38,778 bases of DNA from Acidobacteriota bacterium (GCA_902812415.1 CADDZJ010000030.1:1-38778), one strand, 5' to 3'; numbered from the stretch's first letter, positions 7,221 to 16,914 are shown. Program-made: numbers and translations. Notes: generated from the letters alone by a model not told the origin.

Positions 7221-8995
7221 GACGAATTGTTCCTGACGTCCACCCAGGCGGGATTGGACCACGCTGACGCCCCCTGATTATTGTAGGCCCGCAGCCTGTA
7301 AGTAACGTGACCTTTTACGACGTGGGTGTCTTGAAACGTCGTCTGCCCGCCTGCCATTTCACCCACAATCTTCCAAGGCCCGTAATTGATAGAGCGTTCA
7401 ATCTCCAGGCGGTTTGCATGGGTATACGTTTTCCAGCGGAGCGTGACCGCATTGCCGGTGTGCAGCGCCTGAAGCTCGCCGGGTGTTTCCGGCACCAGAG
7501 GCCAATTCAAATACGAAGCATCTGCAACGGCCATGACGCTGTCCTTCAAAGGCACACGGAGTTCCTTTCGAGCCTGCCACTCAAGCGGCGTCACGGCGCT
7601 TGTACGAACGTCGATCAGGACAGGCTTGCGAAGGTTAGGATCGGAGACCTTCAGGTTCACGTCAATGGGAGTGAAATTATCCGCAGGTTCCGCAATGACG
7701 GCCAGCCAGAAAGCATAAATGCGCTGGCCGGAGACCTTATCCCGAAACGCATAGCTCTGGAGTTGGCCATGCGTGTATTGCGCGGGAACCCCTGCGATGC
7801 TGAATTCCGCCGTCGGATCAATCGCGGTTTCGCCAAAAAGGGCGGAAGTGACCTCAAACGCGCGATAGGCTTCACGAGGCTTGAAAGCGTCCGGACCGGG
7901 AGTCCTTCCGTTGATGATCCCATAAAGATTGTCTTCATTTCCGTCCGTGCCTGGGACAAGCTCCCACATGAACGCTTTCACGCCTTGGGCCAGATTATAC
8001 AGATAAAATCGCGGAACGTAGCGCGCCTGCACGGATTCATTCGAGTTTTTCCAGAGCGGAGACACATCCCATTCGTTATCCCAAAATTGAACTTCGTTCC
8101 GCATTCCCGGCACGTGCATGATCGCGGCGCGAAATGCAGATGCATGCTCCAGCGTGTCGGCCTCTTCGGGCATGTGGTTGGAGCCAAAGCCGGGATAGGT
8201 GTGATAGGCGACAATATCTACTTTCCGAGCGCACTCCGCAAGCGCCGCCCGCGCGAAGACCAGGTTTGGGCTGGACGTTCCGGCTGAAATCACCTTAGCC
8301 TGCGGGTCAGTCTGGTGCACCACATCGGCAAAGCTTGACAACAGCCGGCCATAGGCTTTGGCCTTTGCAACAAGCTCTTGTTTGGTTTTTGTTTGTGGTT
8401 GCCAATATCCGATATCAGGTTCGTTCCAAAGCTCCCAGTATTTCACTTCTCCCTGGTAGCGTCGAACCATGAAGCGCGCGTACCTGAGGAAGGCATCGAT
8501 CTGCTCGGGGCTGGTTGGAGGATTGAAGATCGGGTTCGGAGGGTGATCATCCGGTCCGATCCCCGGGGGCGGAAGAATCACGCGCCGAATCCGGATTGCA
8601 GGGTTGCCCTGGTAAAGTGGGTTTGAATACTGAAGCTCCATCTCAATATGGACTCCGTTTTCAGCCAGCGACCGGATCGCTTCATCCAAATCTGGCGTGG
8701 TGGCGTAGTGGCCCGGAGTCTGTTCGATCCAGTCCCAACTTGTCCGCTCCGAAGAATTCTCATACTGGCCCACGCGCACCCACTTGATGCCCGAATCGAA
8801 AATGCGAGTCCACCAGCGCTCGGTCCAGGGCAGGCGGGGCTCACGGGGCAGATCAACGTTCATGCCGAATCCATCCGCAAGCTGGTACGAGCGGCGAGGG
8901 GGGACCTGATGCGGAATTTGCTGGCCAAAGCTTTCTGTTGCGAGCAGCATGAGGATCATGCACAGCAGCACCGATAAAAACCGATGACTGAACAT
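7181..8995 (-). CDS. Secreted clan GH-A glycoside hydrolase with C-terminal fibronectin type III domain
   Basis: 604 residues from the ATG at 8995; the longer frame to 9175 begins in repeat DNA (LLLITHHSSLVT) and is rejected. Residues 1-24 are a signal peptide (LSVLLCMILMLLATESFG). Residues ~40-470 form a TIM barrel of clan GH-A: WELWNEPD places the general acid/base at Glu192, and WDNEWD at 305-310 places the likely nucleophile at Glu308, the spacing expected for GH39/GH5-like retaining enzymes. Residues ~500-590 (ETPGELQALHTGNAVTLRW ... YRLRAYNNQGASAWSNP) are a fibronectin type III module. The substrate cannot be read from the sequence; a plant or microbial polysaccharide is likely given the neighbouring TonB receptor. 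The last ~13 codons and the stop come from a REPIN, so the original C-terminus has probably been altered. Confidence 0.85.
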   Translation of the reverse strand: MFSHRFLSVLLCMILMLLATESFGQQIPHQVPPRRSYQLADGFGMNVDLPREPRLPWTERWWTRIFDSGIKWVRVGQYENSSERTSWDWIEQTPGHYATTPDLDEAIRSLAENGVHIEMELQYSNPLYQGNPAIRIRRVILPPPGIGPDDHPPNPIFNPPTSPEQIDAFLRYARFMVRRYQGEVKYWELWNEPDIGYWQPQTKTKQELVAKAKAYGRLLSSFADVVHQTDPQAKVISAGTSSPNLVFARAALAECARKVDIVAYHTYPGFGSNHMPEEADTLEHASAFRAAIMHVPGMRNEVQFWDNEWDVSPLWKNSNESVQARYVPRFYLYNLAQGVKAFMWELVPGTDGNEDNLYGIINGRTPGPDAFKPREAYRAFEVTSALFGETAIDPTAEFSIAGVPAQYTHGQLQSYAFRDKVSGQRIYAFWLAVIAEPADNFTPIDVNLKVSDPNLRKPVLIDVRTSAVTPLEWQARKELRVPLKDSVMAVADASYLNWPLVPETPGELQALHTGNAVTLRWKTYTHANRLEIERSINYGPWKIVGEMAGGQTTFQDTHVVKGHVTYRLRAYNNQGASAWSNPAWVDVRNNSSEVVKKSRCSGDL

Positions 8996-9038
8996 AGGAG
9001 TTTTTCTATGGAAGCAGTAGTGATAGCTGAAGGCTACT

Positions 9039-9479
9039 TTGGCAGGCTGCGAAAAAGGTTTCCAACCGTCATTCTGAGAAGTCGAAAAAACAGTGACGAG
9101 TGAAGAGTGATGAGTGATGAGTAATAAGTGATGAGCAAAAATGAATCTGAAGTTCTGGTTGCTTTTGCTCGTCACTCATCAGAAGGTGTGAAAAAATCTC
9201 GCTGTAGCGGCGATCTGTGATCGCCGGGTTTTTGGTTTTCAAAAACTTCGGCGAACGTCGTTCGCCGCTACAACTGCGAGGATTGATTTATTCACACCTT
9301 CTCACTCGTCACTCTTCATTCATCACTGCCATTGAGACTTCCCGCGAAGTTTATCCTGGAGCGGAAATACGGGGATTCTTCGCTTGGCTGCGCGACGCTC
9401 AGAATGACAGCCTGGTAGGGCTTCGGCTCCATCGAACAGCCTTATCACAGACGGCGACATTTTTTCCGCAGCCTGCCAA
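9039..9479. repeat. Nested ~440-bp imperfect palindrome
   Basis: Three inverted pairs are nested. Outermost: TTGGCAGGCTGCGAAAAAG (9039-9057) against TTTTTCCGCAGCCTGCCAA (9461-9479). Middle: GTCATTCTGAG (9068-9078) against CTCAGAATGAC (9398-9408), plus GTGACGAGTGAAGAGTGATGAG-like tandem units against CGTCACTCTTC units. Innermost: a REPIN at 9181-9302. Each layer is a repeat type also seen alone elsewhere in the window, except the outermost. Confidence 0.75.
9181..9302. repeat. REPIN, subfamily B, right arm, with perfect 12-bp terminal inverted repeats
   Basis: AGAAGGTGTGAA (9181-9192) and TTCACACCTTCT (9291-9302) are exact inverses and bound a 122-bp unit with two inverted REP hairpins (GTAGCGGCGATCTGTGATCG and the GTTCGCCGCTAC side). 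It has the structure of a MITE or REPIN and lies in the centre of the nested palindrome. Confidence 0.85.
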
Positions 9480-9491
9480 GCCTTCGGCATG

Positions 9492-12400
9492 TTACCAGTA
9501 AAACTTCAGCCCAAACTCCATGTTGCGCGGGTCGGTCTGAACATTCGTGATCTTTCCGAACTGGCAACCGAACTGATGCACCGCATCGATCTCCCCGTTA
9601 GGTCCCGGCGGCAAGCACCAGTGATTGTTGGGTAGGCCCAGGTTCTGGTGATTCAGGGCGTTGAAGACCTGCCACTGAATCTCGAAGTATTTGCTTTCGG
9701 AGAAGTGGAAGTCCTTGGTTAGCGCGGCGTCCAGATTCCAGAAGCCCGGAGCGCGGCAGTGGGGGCAATTCGTTCCCTCGTTGCCATACTGCCACCAGGA
9801 ATCCAGGCTGTTGTAATTAAATGGCGTGCCGTCAGGATTGAGTCCTGTAGACACTTCCTGGATCACTGTTGGATCGTTGCCGAAGTTCGCCTCAAAGGCG
9901 TTCGGATTCCACCACTGGTTTTCACGTTGCGCCAGATTGCCGCTTCGCCCGGCCGCGGGATTGCCAATGATGTTGGGCCTGCAACTTCCGATTCCATTGC
10001 AGGGCCCCGTGATCATAATGGGCACGCCGCTCTGGAAATTCCAGTTCTGCGTCAGGAGCCATCCTCCCAGAATTTTGCTCAGAGGGCCGCGCGTGAAATA
10101 GCGCCTTCCAGGGCCTGCCGGGAGCTGATAGGTGACGGCGAAGTTCAGGATCTGAGGGGTATCGTCAGGAGCAAGACCAATATAACAATTGAGACAATCC
10201 GGGTTTTCCGCCGCGGCGCTGCCGGCAAAATTTCCCGAGCCGCCCGAGATGGCGCCGGGAATCAGTGATGACCGGCCCACCGCGCGCGCCAATGTCGTGG
10301 GCGTCGCCGTGTTGCCGATGATGCTTCCGTAGTTCGCGGCTTCGATATTCTTCTGAATCGTGTAGGCGACGATGAAGTTTAGCCCGTGGCTGTATCGCTC
10401 TTCCCACCGAAGCTGAAACGAATTGTAATCGTTGAAGCCATTGGGTGAAACGTTTGCGAAAAATCCTCCGTATTGCGGATAAGGCCGGAAGGCGATGTCG
10501 CCCGGGCAGTCCACCTTATTGGGGATTGTCGGGTCTGCGGGGCAACCGTAAAGCGGCCCCAGGGATGCGTCTACCGGAACGGGGTTTGTGATGTTAGTGC
10601 GCAGCTTTTGCCGGACAGCCGTTGGAATGTAGTTGTAGCCACGGAATTCATCACCATAAAGGTGCATCCCGTGGGTTCCAACGTATCCCACGCTGAGACT
10701 CATATTGGTCGAAAGCTGCTGCTGAATGTTGAAGCTCCATTGTTCCACGTAAGGATCTTCAGGCGCTTTCAGGAAAAGATTGAAGCCGGTCGTCAGGAAC
10801 TGATCGTTATCCCTTTTGGCGAAATCTGCGGGAGGCAGATTGAGCGGCGGAGCGCCCTTGCTGAGCTGGAACGCCGGGCGTTGCCCTGTGAAGTCCCCGT
10901 TATAGGCCACGAAATTAGCGAAGGCGGGCGCGCTGATGGCGCCGTTCTGGTCGCCAAATGCCGAGCTGATGCCATTGCTGAAGATGACGCCATAGCCTCC
11001 ACGAATAACTGTCTTGCGGCTCTTGAATGGCGACCAGGCAAAGCCAAAACGCGGCCCAAAATCAGGTCCGTTGGCCGGAAATACCGTCCGGGAGGGGTGC
11101 TGGGGCGTCCCGAAATAGACGATGGCTCCCTTGAAGGGCACATCCGGGTTCTGAGCGTTGAAGTCAAAGTTAGCGAGGTCGTTATACCGTTCGTAGAACC
11201 AGCCGAAGTAGTCGTAGCGCAAGCCGAGATTTAACGTCAGGTTGGGTTTGACGTAATAATCGTCCTGAATGTAAGCGCCCCAGTAATTGTTGGTCTGCCA
11301 GGGAGCGTGGTAAGTGCCGGTGCCTGATCCCTGGTCCACGGCTCCCATCAGAAATTGAGCAAGCCCGGCGCCACCCTGGCCTGTTACAGGATCCGCCGTG
11401 AGCCCTCCGCCGAAATTGAGGCCGTAACCCCATCCCGCGATATTCCAGTTGTTATCGCGCCGGAACATCATGCCTGTTTTGAGCGTGTGCTTGCCCAGGA
11501 TTTTGGTCACATTATCGGTAAACGTGTAAGCCTGAACGCCTTGAATTCCGTTCTGCCACTGTTGCTGGCCGACGCTTGCGAGGCCGCCAATGCCGATGGT
11601 CGGGACCACTTGAGTGGGGGGAAAGAGAATGAAATTGAGATTTTTGACCTCATTCTCCACAGCCGCCGTGTCGGCGACGCTGTCTGGATTTGGCGAGGCG
11701 ATCTGGTTTTGCCGGCTGAACTCCATCCGTGCTTCGTTGAGGAGTGTCGGCGTCAAAGCGGAAGTGAAGCCGACGGTCGCAATCTGGTTGATGGTGCGAT
11801 AGGGTTGCGCGCCTGCGATACCGGTGCTGGTGGGTGCGGTTGCGCCATTCCAAGGATAGCGATAGTTGGTGTAGTAACTGGGGTTGAAGAGCCATTCTAC
11901 AAAGAGTTTGTGCTTCGATGACACGTTCTGGTCAACTTTGATCGAGATGTTGTGCGTGGTCTGGCTGCTGCCCACCGGCCCGATGAAGTTGTTGCACGTT
12001 ACGCCGCAGCCGCCCGGCCCTTGTTGCAAGGGATCGATGAAATTTGGAGCGGGATAGCTTTTGACGTAAAACGCGGCTACGGGATCGATCATGCTCTGGG
12101 GAATCACCGGGGTGGTGAAAGGCGTTCGGTGGAAAAGGCCGTTTGCGTCAGGCCCCACTGTGGAGTAGGGGTTATAAAGACAGTTGGTGGCTCCATTCAC
12201 GCCGCAAACCGGCGCCAAAGCAGGGTCTTGCGTGAAATCGCCGTTGACTTCTCCCGGCAAGGGAACGGTCAGCAGCATCGGCTTGTTTTCGTGGAGCATT
12301 GAAATGTCCCACGAGGCGAAGAAGAAGGTTTTATCCTTGCCGTTATAGATATGCGGCAGGTCAATTGGGCCGCCGATGGTTCCCCCGAAGTCGTTATAGT

Positions 12401-13298
12401 TTTCGGCAGGCTCCAGGAATTCAACTCCCTGCGAGTTCCGGCGGTCGAAGGGGTTTGTGGCGTTGAAGAAGGAGTTGCGGTTGAACTCGTAGATGTCGCC
12501 GTGAACCTGATTCGTGCCTGATTTCAGGACGACGTTCACCGCCGCGCCGCTGGTGCGTCCATATTCCGCCGCCAGCCCGTTATCGACAACGTTAAATTCG
12601 GCCACCGCGTCCGGAGAGGGATTGACCACCACGTTTTCCGCGCCCAGCGCGGCGTTGAGACTGCCATCCAGATACCAGGCGTTGGCGCCTCCCTGGCTGC
12701 CATTGGCGCTGATTCCTGAACCCACCAGATGCTGAGGATCGGGAAACCCTCCGAACTGGCTGTCGAAACCAAAAACGGCGCCCGATGGTCCGGTGGATTG
12801 AGTTACGCCTGGAATCAATTGAACCAGCGTCTGAATATCACGACCCGGCAGGGGAACGTTTTGAATGTATCTTCCCGCCAGGTTGGTTGAGAAATTGGAA
12901 GGCGCGCTTTGAACCAATGACGGAGCGGCTTTGACCTGAACCACCTGCGTTGTGCCGCCGACTTTAAGCTGAGTATCCTCCTCGGTTGTGGTATTGGCGC
13001 TGACCACCACATTCGTAATGTCCACCGATGCGAAGCCCGGAGCTTCAATGTGAATGGAATATCTTCCCGGCACAAGCTCGGGAGCCAAATAAAGACCATC
13101 AGAATTTGTGGTCAAGACGGCTGAGACCCCGGTATCGACGTTTTTGACAATGATCTTCGCCCCCGGGACGGTCGCCCCTTGCTGATCTGTGATTCGCCCC
13201 TGAATGTTTCCGTGATTGAGCGATGCGTACAACAGTCCGATCCCGGCAAATATCATCAGGACGAAAATCAAACTTACGTCCTTAATCTTCCGCGTCAT
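9492..13298 (-). CDS. Oar-type TonB-dependent receptor (receptor A)
   Basis: 1268 residues; AAGGAGG lies four bases before the ATG at 13298. Residues ~8-27 are a signal segment. Residues ~30-110 (GRITDQQGATVPGAKI ... PGRYSIHIEAPGF) are a carboxypeptidase-regulatory-like (beta-sandwich) domain, ~120-280 a TonB plug region (VPLPGRDIQTLVQLIPGVT, NAWYLDGSLNA, KSGTNQVHGDIYEFNRN), and the rest a large outer-membrane beta-barrel with repeated aromatic strand patterns, ending EFGLKFYW with the terminal aromatic residue needed for barrel assembly. This domain order and size are those of the Oar-like receptors expanded in Acidobacteriota. It probably imports a large ligand such as an oligosaccharide. 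It lies between two glycosidase genes on the same strand. A promoter candidate lies ~235 bases upstream. Confidence 0.92.
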   Translation of the reverse strand: MTRKIKDVSLIFVLMIFAGIGLLYASLNHGNIQGRITDQQGATVPGAKIIVKNVDTGVSAVLTTNSDGLYLAPELVPGRYSIHIEAPGFASVDITNVVVSANTTTEEDTQLKVGGTTQVVQVKAAPSLVQSAPSNFSTNLAGRYIQNVPLPGRDIQTLVQLIPGVTQSTGPSGAVFGFDSQFGGFPDPQHLVGSGISANGSQGGANAWYLDGSLNAALGAENVVVNPSPDAVAEFNVVDNGLAAEYGRTSGAAVNVVLKSGTNQVHGDIYEFNRNSFFNATNPFDRRNSQGVEFLEPAENYNDFGGTIGGPIDLPHIYNGKDKTFFFASWDISMLHENKPMLLTVPLPGEVNGDFTQDPALAPVCGVNGATNCLYNPYSTVGPDANGLFHRTPFTTPVIPQSMIDPVAAFYVKSYPAPNFIDPLQQGPGGCGVTCNNFIGPVGSSQTTHNISIKVDQNVSSKHKLFVEWLFNPSYYTNYRYPWNGATAPTSTGIAGAQPYRTINQIATVGFTSALTPTLLNEARMEFSRQNQIASPNPDSVADTAAVENEVKNLNFILFPPTQVVPTIGIGGLASVGQQQWQNGIQGVQAYTFTDNVTKILGKHTLKTGMMFRRDNNWNIAGWGYGLNFGGGLTADPVTGQGGAGLAQFLMGAVDQGSGTGTYHAPWQTNNYWGAYIQDDYYVKPNLTLNLGLRYDYFGWFYERYNDLANFDFNAQNPDVPFKGAIVYFGTPQHPSRTVFPANGPDFGPRFGFAWSPFKSRKTVIRGGYGVIFSNGISSAFGDQNGAISAPAFANFVAYNGDFTGQRPAFQLSKGAPPLNLPPADFAKRDNDQFLTTGFNLFLKAPEDPYVEQWSFNIQQQLSTNMSLSVGYVGTHGMHLYGDEFRGYNYIPTAVRQKLRTNITNPVPVDASLGPLYGCPADPTIPNKVDCPGDIAFRPYPQYGGFFANVSPNGFNDYNSFQLRWEERYSHGLNFIVAYTIQKNIEAANYGSIIGNTATPTTLARAVGRSSLIPGAISGGSGNFAGSAAAENPDCLNCYIGLAPDDTPQILNFAVTYQLPAGPGRRYFTRGPLSKILGGWLLTQNWNFQSGVPIMITGPCNGIGSCRPNIIGNPAAGRSGNLAQRENQWWNPNAFEANFGNDPTVIQEVSTGLNPDGTPFNYNSLDSWWQYGNEGTNCPHCRAPGFWNLDAALTKDFHFSESKYFEIQWQVFNALNHQNLGLPNNHWCLPPGPNGEIDAVHQFGCQFGKITNVQTDPRNMEFGLKFYW

Positions 13299-13713
13299 AC
13301 GCCCTCCTTAGCGCCGCCTCGCTTCCTGTTAGAATAACCACACCCAAGGCGAGGCAGCGTTCTTTGAAAGCCCTCAGCCAGCGCAGTCAAACCACAAGCA
13401 GCGTTGATTGTCTGATGCAACCTTACTTCGGCATGCCAATCTATTAAGGGAACCATTCCGCCTTCCAAGTCACCGGTCGACTGAGGATTCGTTCATACAA
13501 TAACTCACCGTTTAACTGATAATCGATTACAATCAATCTAATGGCATTCACCCTCGCTGTCAACTTAATTTTAGACATTCCCGTTCAGAGAACGAGTTAA
13601 TGGTTCACTCAGCTGGACCCTGGGTTCCTGCTGCTCTCTATCTCGGGCTGGGCCAAGACCATGATTCAGGACGGAGGTTGCGGGAGAGCATAACCCCGGG
13701 TTGCGGTGGGCGA
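13299..13713. other. Intergenic region between GH42-like gene and receptor A
   Basis: No gene is visible. Besides the minus-strand promoter candidate at 13535-13563, it holds an AT-rich core (13500-13580) and the ribosome binding site of receptor A. No repeat of the REPIN families is seen here. Confidence 0.5.
13535..13563 (-). promoter_or_regulatory. Candidate promoter for receptor A
   Basis: On the minus strand TTGACA (13563-13558) is followed after exactly 17 bases by TAGATT (13540-13535, 4 of 6). Transcription would begin near 13528, leaving a leader of roughly 230 nt before the ATG at 13298. Confidence 0.4.
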
Positions 13714-16700
13714 TCAAACCAATTTGAAGGGTACGTCTTGCGCATGCCCGGTAATCACATCATGGATACGCACTCGCCAGCGGCCTTTCAGATCGTTGTA
13801 GGCGAAAAAGAAGCGTTCCGTGTGAGGCGTGGACCTTACAAGCACATTTCTGGAATAAAGTTCGTAGGCGCGACCGTCTGGCGTGAAGAACTCCAGCCGC
13901 ACAACCCTGAAGGTTGCCTCCGGCAGAGGGCTTTCGTCTGTCAGTGCAATGGTTAATGAATTGCCGGCCTGAAGCTGCTCAGTCGCCTCAACGCGAAGCT
14001 GAGGAACGGGCGCAGGAGTGCGGCTGAAAACCACAGGAGACCACGGCTCAAGAACCGTTTGGCATTTGGCCGTAAGGCCGATTTCCTGACGAGCGCGAAC
14101 GTCATAGGTATGCATCGAGCCAGACCAATTGATGGTGATTGGAGCCGGCGTCTCGAGGAACGCGTTATCAATCTCTCCGGCCCATCCTGGAGCTTTGCTG
14201 GTCGGGTAGTTTCCCCACCCACCGTCGTCGAACTGTGGATTGCGAAAGATGGCCACATGTTCGTAGGCGCCGTTCGCAAAGCGAACAACTTCTGTTCCTG
14301 GCAATCGCTTGCCGTCAGGACCCAGCACACGAACACGCGGCTCAATCTGCGCAAGTCCCAAAACGCCCTCGACAATTTCCGGCAAACTCGTGAGCGAATC
14401 GGGTTGCAGGCGGTCGTAAGCGTAACCGGAAACTTCGAGATTCAAAAAAACAGCCTTGCCGCGACCGAAATTGTTTACAACGACCAACGGCACACCGCCG
14501 CTCTGCGCAAGCGCCCGGCCAGTCGTCACGCCGGTGGTCTCATCACCTGGAATCACATGAAGTTGTTTTCCCTGGAGGCGAAGCGACTGCTCGTCAGAGC
14601 GCCCTACAGCATTTTGCGCCTTTGTCTGCGCCTTGACGCGATGGATGCCTAAGACGTCATCCAACTGACCTTGCCCCCGGTCGCGGCCATGCTCGTCCAT
14701 GGACGCCGCACGGTAGTCTACAATCAGCAGTCCGCCTTCATGGACAAATCGCCGAATCTCGCCCGCCTCGAGAGCGCTGATGGCCACCGACTGCGGCATG
14801 ACGAAAGCGCGGTATTGCCCCGCATTCAGTTTTCCGCCCTCAATCTGGCCGCGACCGACAAATTCGTACTGCAAGCCAAGGTCTTCAATGAGTTTGGTCC
14901 AACTATTCCGCAGCCCTGTAAAATGACTGTAGCGATCTTCCCCGCTATGCAGCATCCATTCGCGCGCGTTCTGGACGTTATCGAGCAGCCAATGAACCTG
15001 CATGGAAGCCTGCGAATAGTGGATGGCGATGCCATCGTGCAACCGCCGGGTGTTGATGAAAAGCATACCGAGGCCATCATGAAGCTCCTTAAAAACGCCG
15101 GCAAACGTCATCGCTGAAGGCGTAAGTTGCCGGGTCTGCGGGTCAACAAACCGATACTCAGGAATCAGATCATCCCAGATCAGAGAGCCTCGATGTCCGT
15201 GAAACAGTCCCCACCAGATTGGTCTCACCGCCCGCTTCTGGAAAAGACGATCCTGCGCAGTCAGAGGCGTTCCAGGCCGATGCTCGAATCCGTGCGTGGA
15301 AACCATAATAACTTCCGGATTGAGCGAGCGGATCACTTCCACATTGTTGCCGATGTTATACGGCTCGATGACATCAATGGCTTTGACGACGTTTTCATAG
15401 TTGTACCAGCCGAAGGCAAAGGGCGACTGGCCTCCTTCGGTCGAACAACGGGCGTGCGGGTCTTCGGCTTTGCAGACAGCGCGGGCGCGCGCCACCGCCG
15501 CAGCGAATGTCGAGTCCATGAAGTTGCGAAAGTCGCACCACGGAGAAACGTTCCACCTTTCCGTTGAGCGAACTTGCGCGAGCTCATGATAGAAACGTTT
15601 GAGAAAGGCGGCCACTTGTGCCCAGGAGGCGAAGCCGGTAGGTTGCTCCGGAGAACTCCAGGTGGTTTGGCTTCCCCAGCGGGTGTTTGCCTGCTCAAGC
15701 GATCCCAGCTTTTTTCCCAAGGCTACGTCTGTCAACTCCGGGATAGACCGCGTCTCCCTCACGACCGCGAGCACCGGCTCCCAGGTGTCGCGAGATCCCG
15801 AATCTTCCCTGGGAACGGGGAAGCGCGTGCCCCAGGCTTCGTTCAATCCGGCAACCGAGCCGTACTTGGTTTGCAGGGCTGCGATGGCCACCGCTTCAAA
15901 AGCCCGGTCGGTTGTCGTATAGCTGGCCATCAAGCCGTTCTGCAACCCGTGCGCGCCATTGCGTAGGCTTTCGTCATCCCATCGAGTCAGTTCACCCACA
16001 GACCATTGACTGCCCACTGCCGCAATGGAACCGTACAGATTGCGGAGGTATTCGGCGAATTTGATCGTGCAGTGTGGCGCGTGGCAGAAGTCATTCGGGC
16101 GGATCTGATCGCCTTGCCCCAGTTCGTCCGCGATGTTATAAAAGAGCGGCCGAAAGGCGCGGTGCATGCGCGCGTAACGTGTCACACGCTCCCGAACATA
16201 CTCGTCGGTTTTGGGATCGTTGACGCAGGGCTTCCGAACCCAGAGCGCCAGATCGTTCCGGTCGAACTCCACTTGCGTCAGCAAGCCCCTCCAGAGAGGT
16301 TGATTTTTGTGATAAATCGAGAAAACCTCCCAGGCCATCTGTTCGACGTAAAAATTGAAATTGTTATCGAGCGCTTCCTCCCAATCTTCATCGCGGTAAG
16401 CGATGGTTCCATCCACTCCCGCTTTGCGGAGCATGTCGTAAAACCCATCCGGGTAATGCGCCCACATGATCACGTGAAAGTCATCCCAAGGCTTGGCCGC
16501 CGGCGAGACCAAAAACCGGGCTCCTTCGGTTTGCTCAACGCCATCCACCCAGACTCGAATCCAGTTCCGGTAAGTCAGACCGCGAGACATCTCAAAAGAA
16601 AAATGCTGCGGCGCGACGCCTGAGGTTGAAAAAGGCAGTTGCGCTTCTCCGACGATGCGCCCAAAGCTATCGATCCATCGAACCACCGACACTCCTGAAG

Positions 16701-16914
16701 CCGGGACCCGAAAGAAAACCTCGCCGCTCAGGATTTCATCCGCGTCGAAGATCTCGCGGTTCAGCCTGACCCTGGAAACTTTTGAGCTCTCAGCGCCTGC
16801 AGAAACGGCCTGAGCGTCAGCGCGCGGATAAGTCCCGGTAACAGCACCGGCAATCGGCGCGGCTATGGCGGCGCGGAGAAAGGCTCGACGTGAGCTGAAA
16901 TGACTGAAGTCCAT
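13714..16914 (-). CDS. Tat-exported GH42-like glycoside hydrolase
   Basis: 1066 residues from ATG 16914, with GAGG nine bases upstream; a TTG directly before it is the other possible start. The N-terminus has a twin-arginine signal (SSRRAFLRAAIAAPIAGAVTG), so it is folded before export. After a beta-sandwich region (~45-135), residues ~145-590 form a large TIM barrel: YNIADELG puts a likely acid/base at Glu264, and a later STHGFEHRP is a candidate nucleophile region. Residues ~690-850 resemble the glutamine-amidotransferase-like trimerisation domain of GH42 beta-galactosidases (FVMPQSVAISALEAGEIRRF, EGGLLIVDYRA). A C-terminal beta domain follows. GH42-like is the best fit, but similarity is distant and the substrate may not be a beta-galactoside. 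It is transcribed 40 bases after the M28 peptidase gene, probably as one operon. Confidence 0.75.
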   Translation of the reverse strand: MDFSHFSSRRAFLRAAIAAPIAGAVTGTYPRADAQAVSAGAESSKVSRVRLNREIFDADEILSGEVFFRVPASGVSVVRWIDSFGRIVGEAQLPFSTSGVAPQHFSFEMSRGLTYRNWIRVWVDGVEQTEGARFLVSPAAKPWDDFHVIMWAHYPDGFYDMLRKAGVDGTIAYRDEDWEEALDNNFNFYVEQMAWEVFSIYHKNQPLWRGLLTQVEFDRNDLALWVRKPCVNDPKTDEYVRERVTRYARMHRAFRPLFYNIADELGQGDQIRPNDFCHAPHCTIKFAEYLRNLYGSIAAVGSQWSVGELTRWDDESLRNGAHGLQNGLMASYTTTDRAFEAVAIAALQTKYGSVAGLNEAWGTRFPVPREDSGSRDTWEPVLAVVRETRSIPELTDVALGKKLGSLEQANTRWGSQTTWSSPEQPTGFASWAQVAAFLKRFYHELAQVRSTERWNVSPWCDFRNFMDSTFAAAVARARAVCKAEDPHARCSTEGGQSPFAFGWYNYENVVKAIDVIEPYNIGNNVEVIRSLNPEVIMVSTHGFEHRPGTPLTAQDRLFQKRAVRPIWWGLFHGHRGSLIWDDLIPEYRFVDPQTRQLTPSAMTFAGVFKELHDGLGMLFINTRRLHDGIAIHYSQASMQVHWLLDNVQNAREWMLHSGEDRYSHFTGLRNSWTKLIEDLGLQYEFVGRGQIEGGKLNAGQYRAFVMPQSVAISALEAGEIRRFVHEGGLLIVDYRAASMDEHGRDRGQGQLDDVLGIHRVKAQTKAQNAVGRSDEQSLRLQGKQLHVIPGDETTGVTTGRALAQSGGVPLVVVNNFGRGKAVFLNLEVSGYAYDRLQPDSLTSLPEIVEGVLGLAQIEPRVRVLGPDGKRLPGTEVVRFANGAYEHVAIFRNPQFDDGGWGNYPTSKAPGWAGEIDNAFLETPAPITINWSGSMHTYDVRARQEIGLTAKCQTVLEPWSPVVFSRTPAPVPQLRVEATEQLQAGNSLTIALTDESPLPEATFRVVRLEFFTPDGRAYELYSRNVLVRSTPHTERFFFAYNDLKGRWRVRIHDVITGHAQDVPFKLV

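Noticed and set aside
9068-9130. Possible CRISPR array or tandem minisatellite (GTGATGAGTGATGAG)
   Set aside because: Units are only 7 bases, imperfect and without spacers; they belong to the palindromic repeat.
8996-9175. N-terminal extension of the clan GH-A glycosidase
   Set aside because: The extra 60 codons translate tandem ATCACTC units (LLLITHHSSLVT) and precede a complete signal peptide that starts at 8995.
9217-9501. 94-codon plus-strand reading frame
   Set aside because: It consists of REPIN and CAGAATGAC-type repeat sequence from the nested palindrome.
10473-11921. Long plus-strand reading frames opposite receptor A
   Set aside because: They are antisense to strongly conserved barrel and plug coding sequence and show no family features; the same applies to 21465-22394 and 23043-23744 opposite receptor B.
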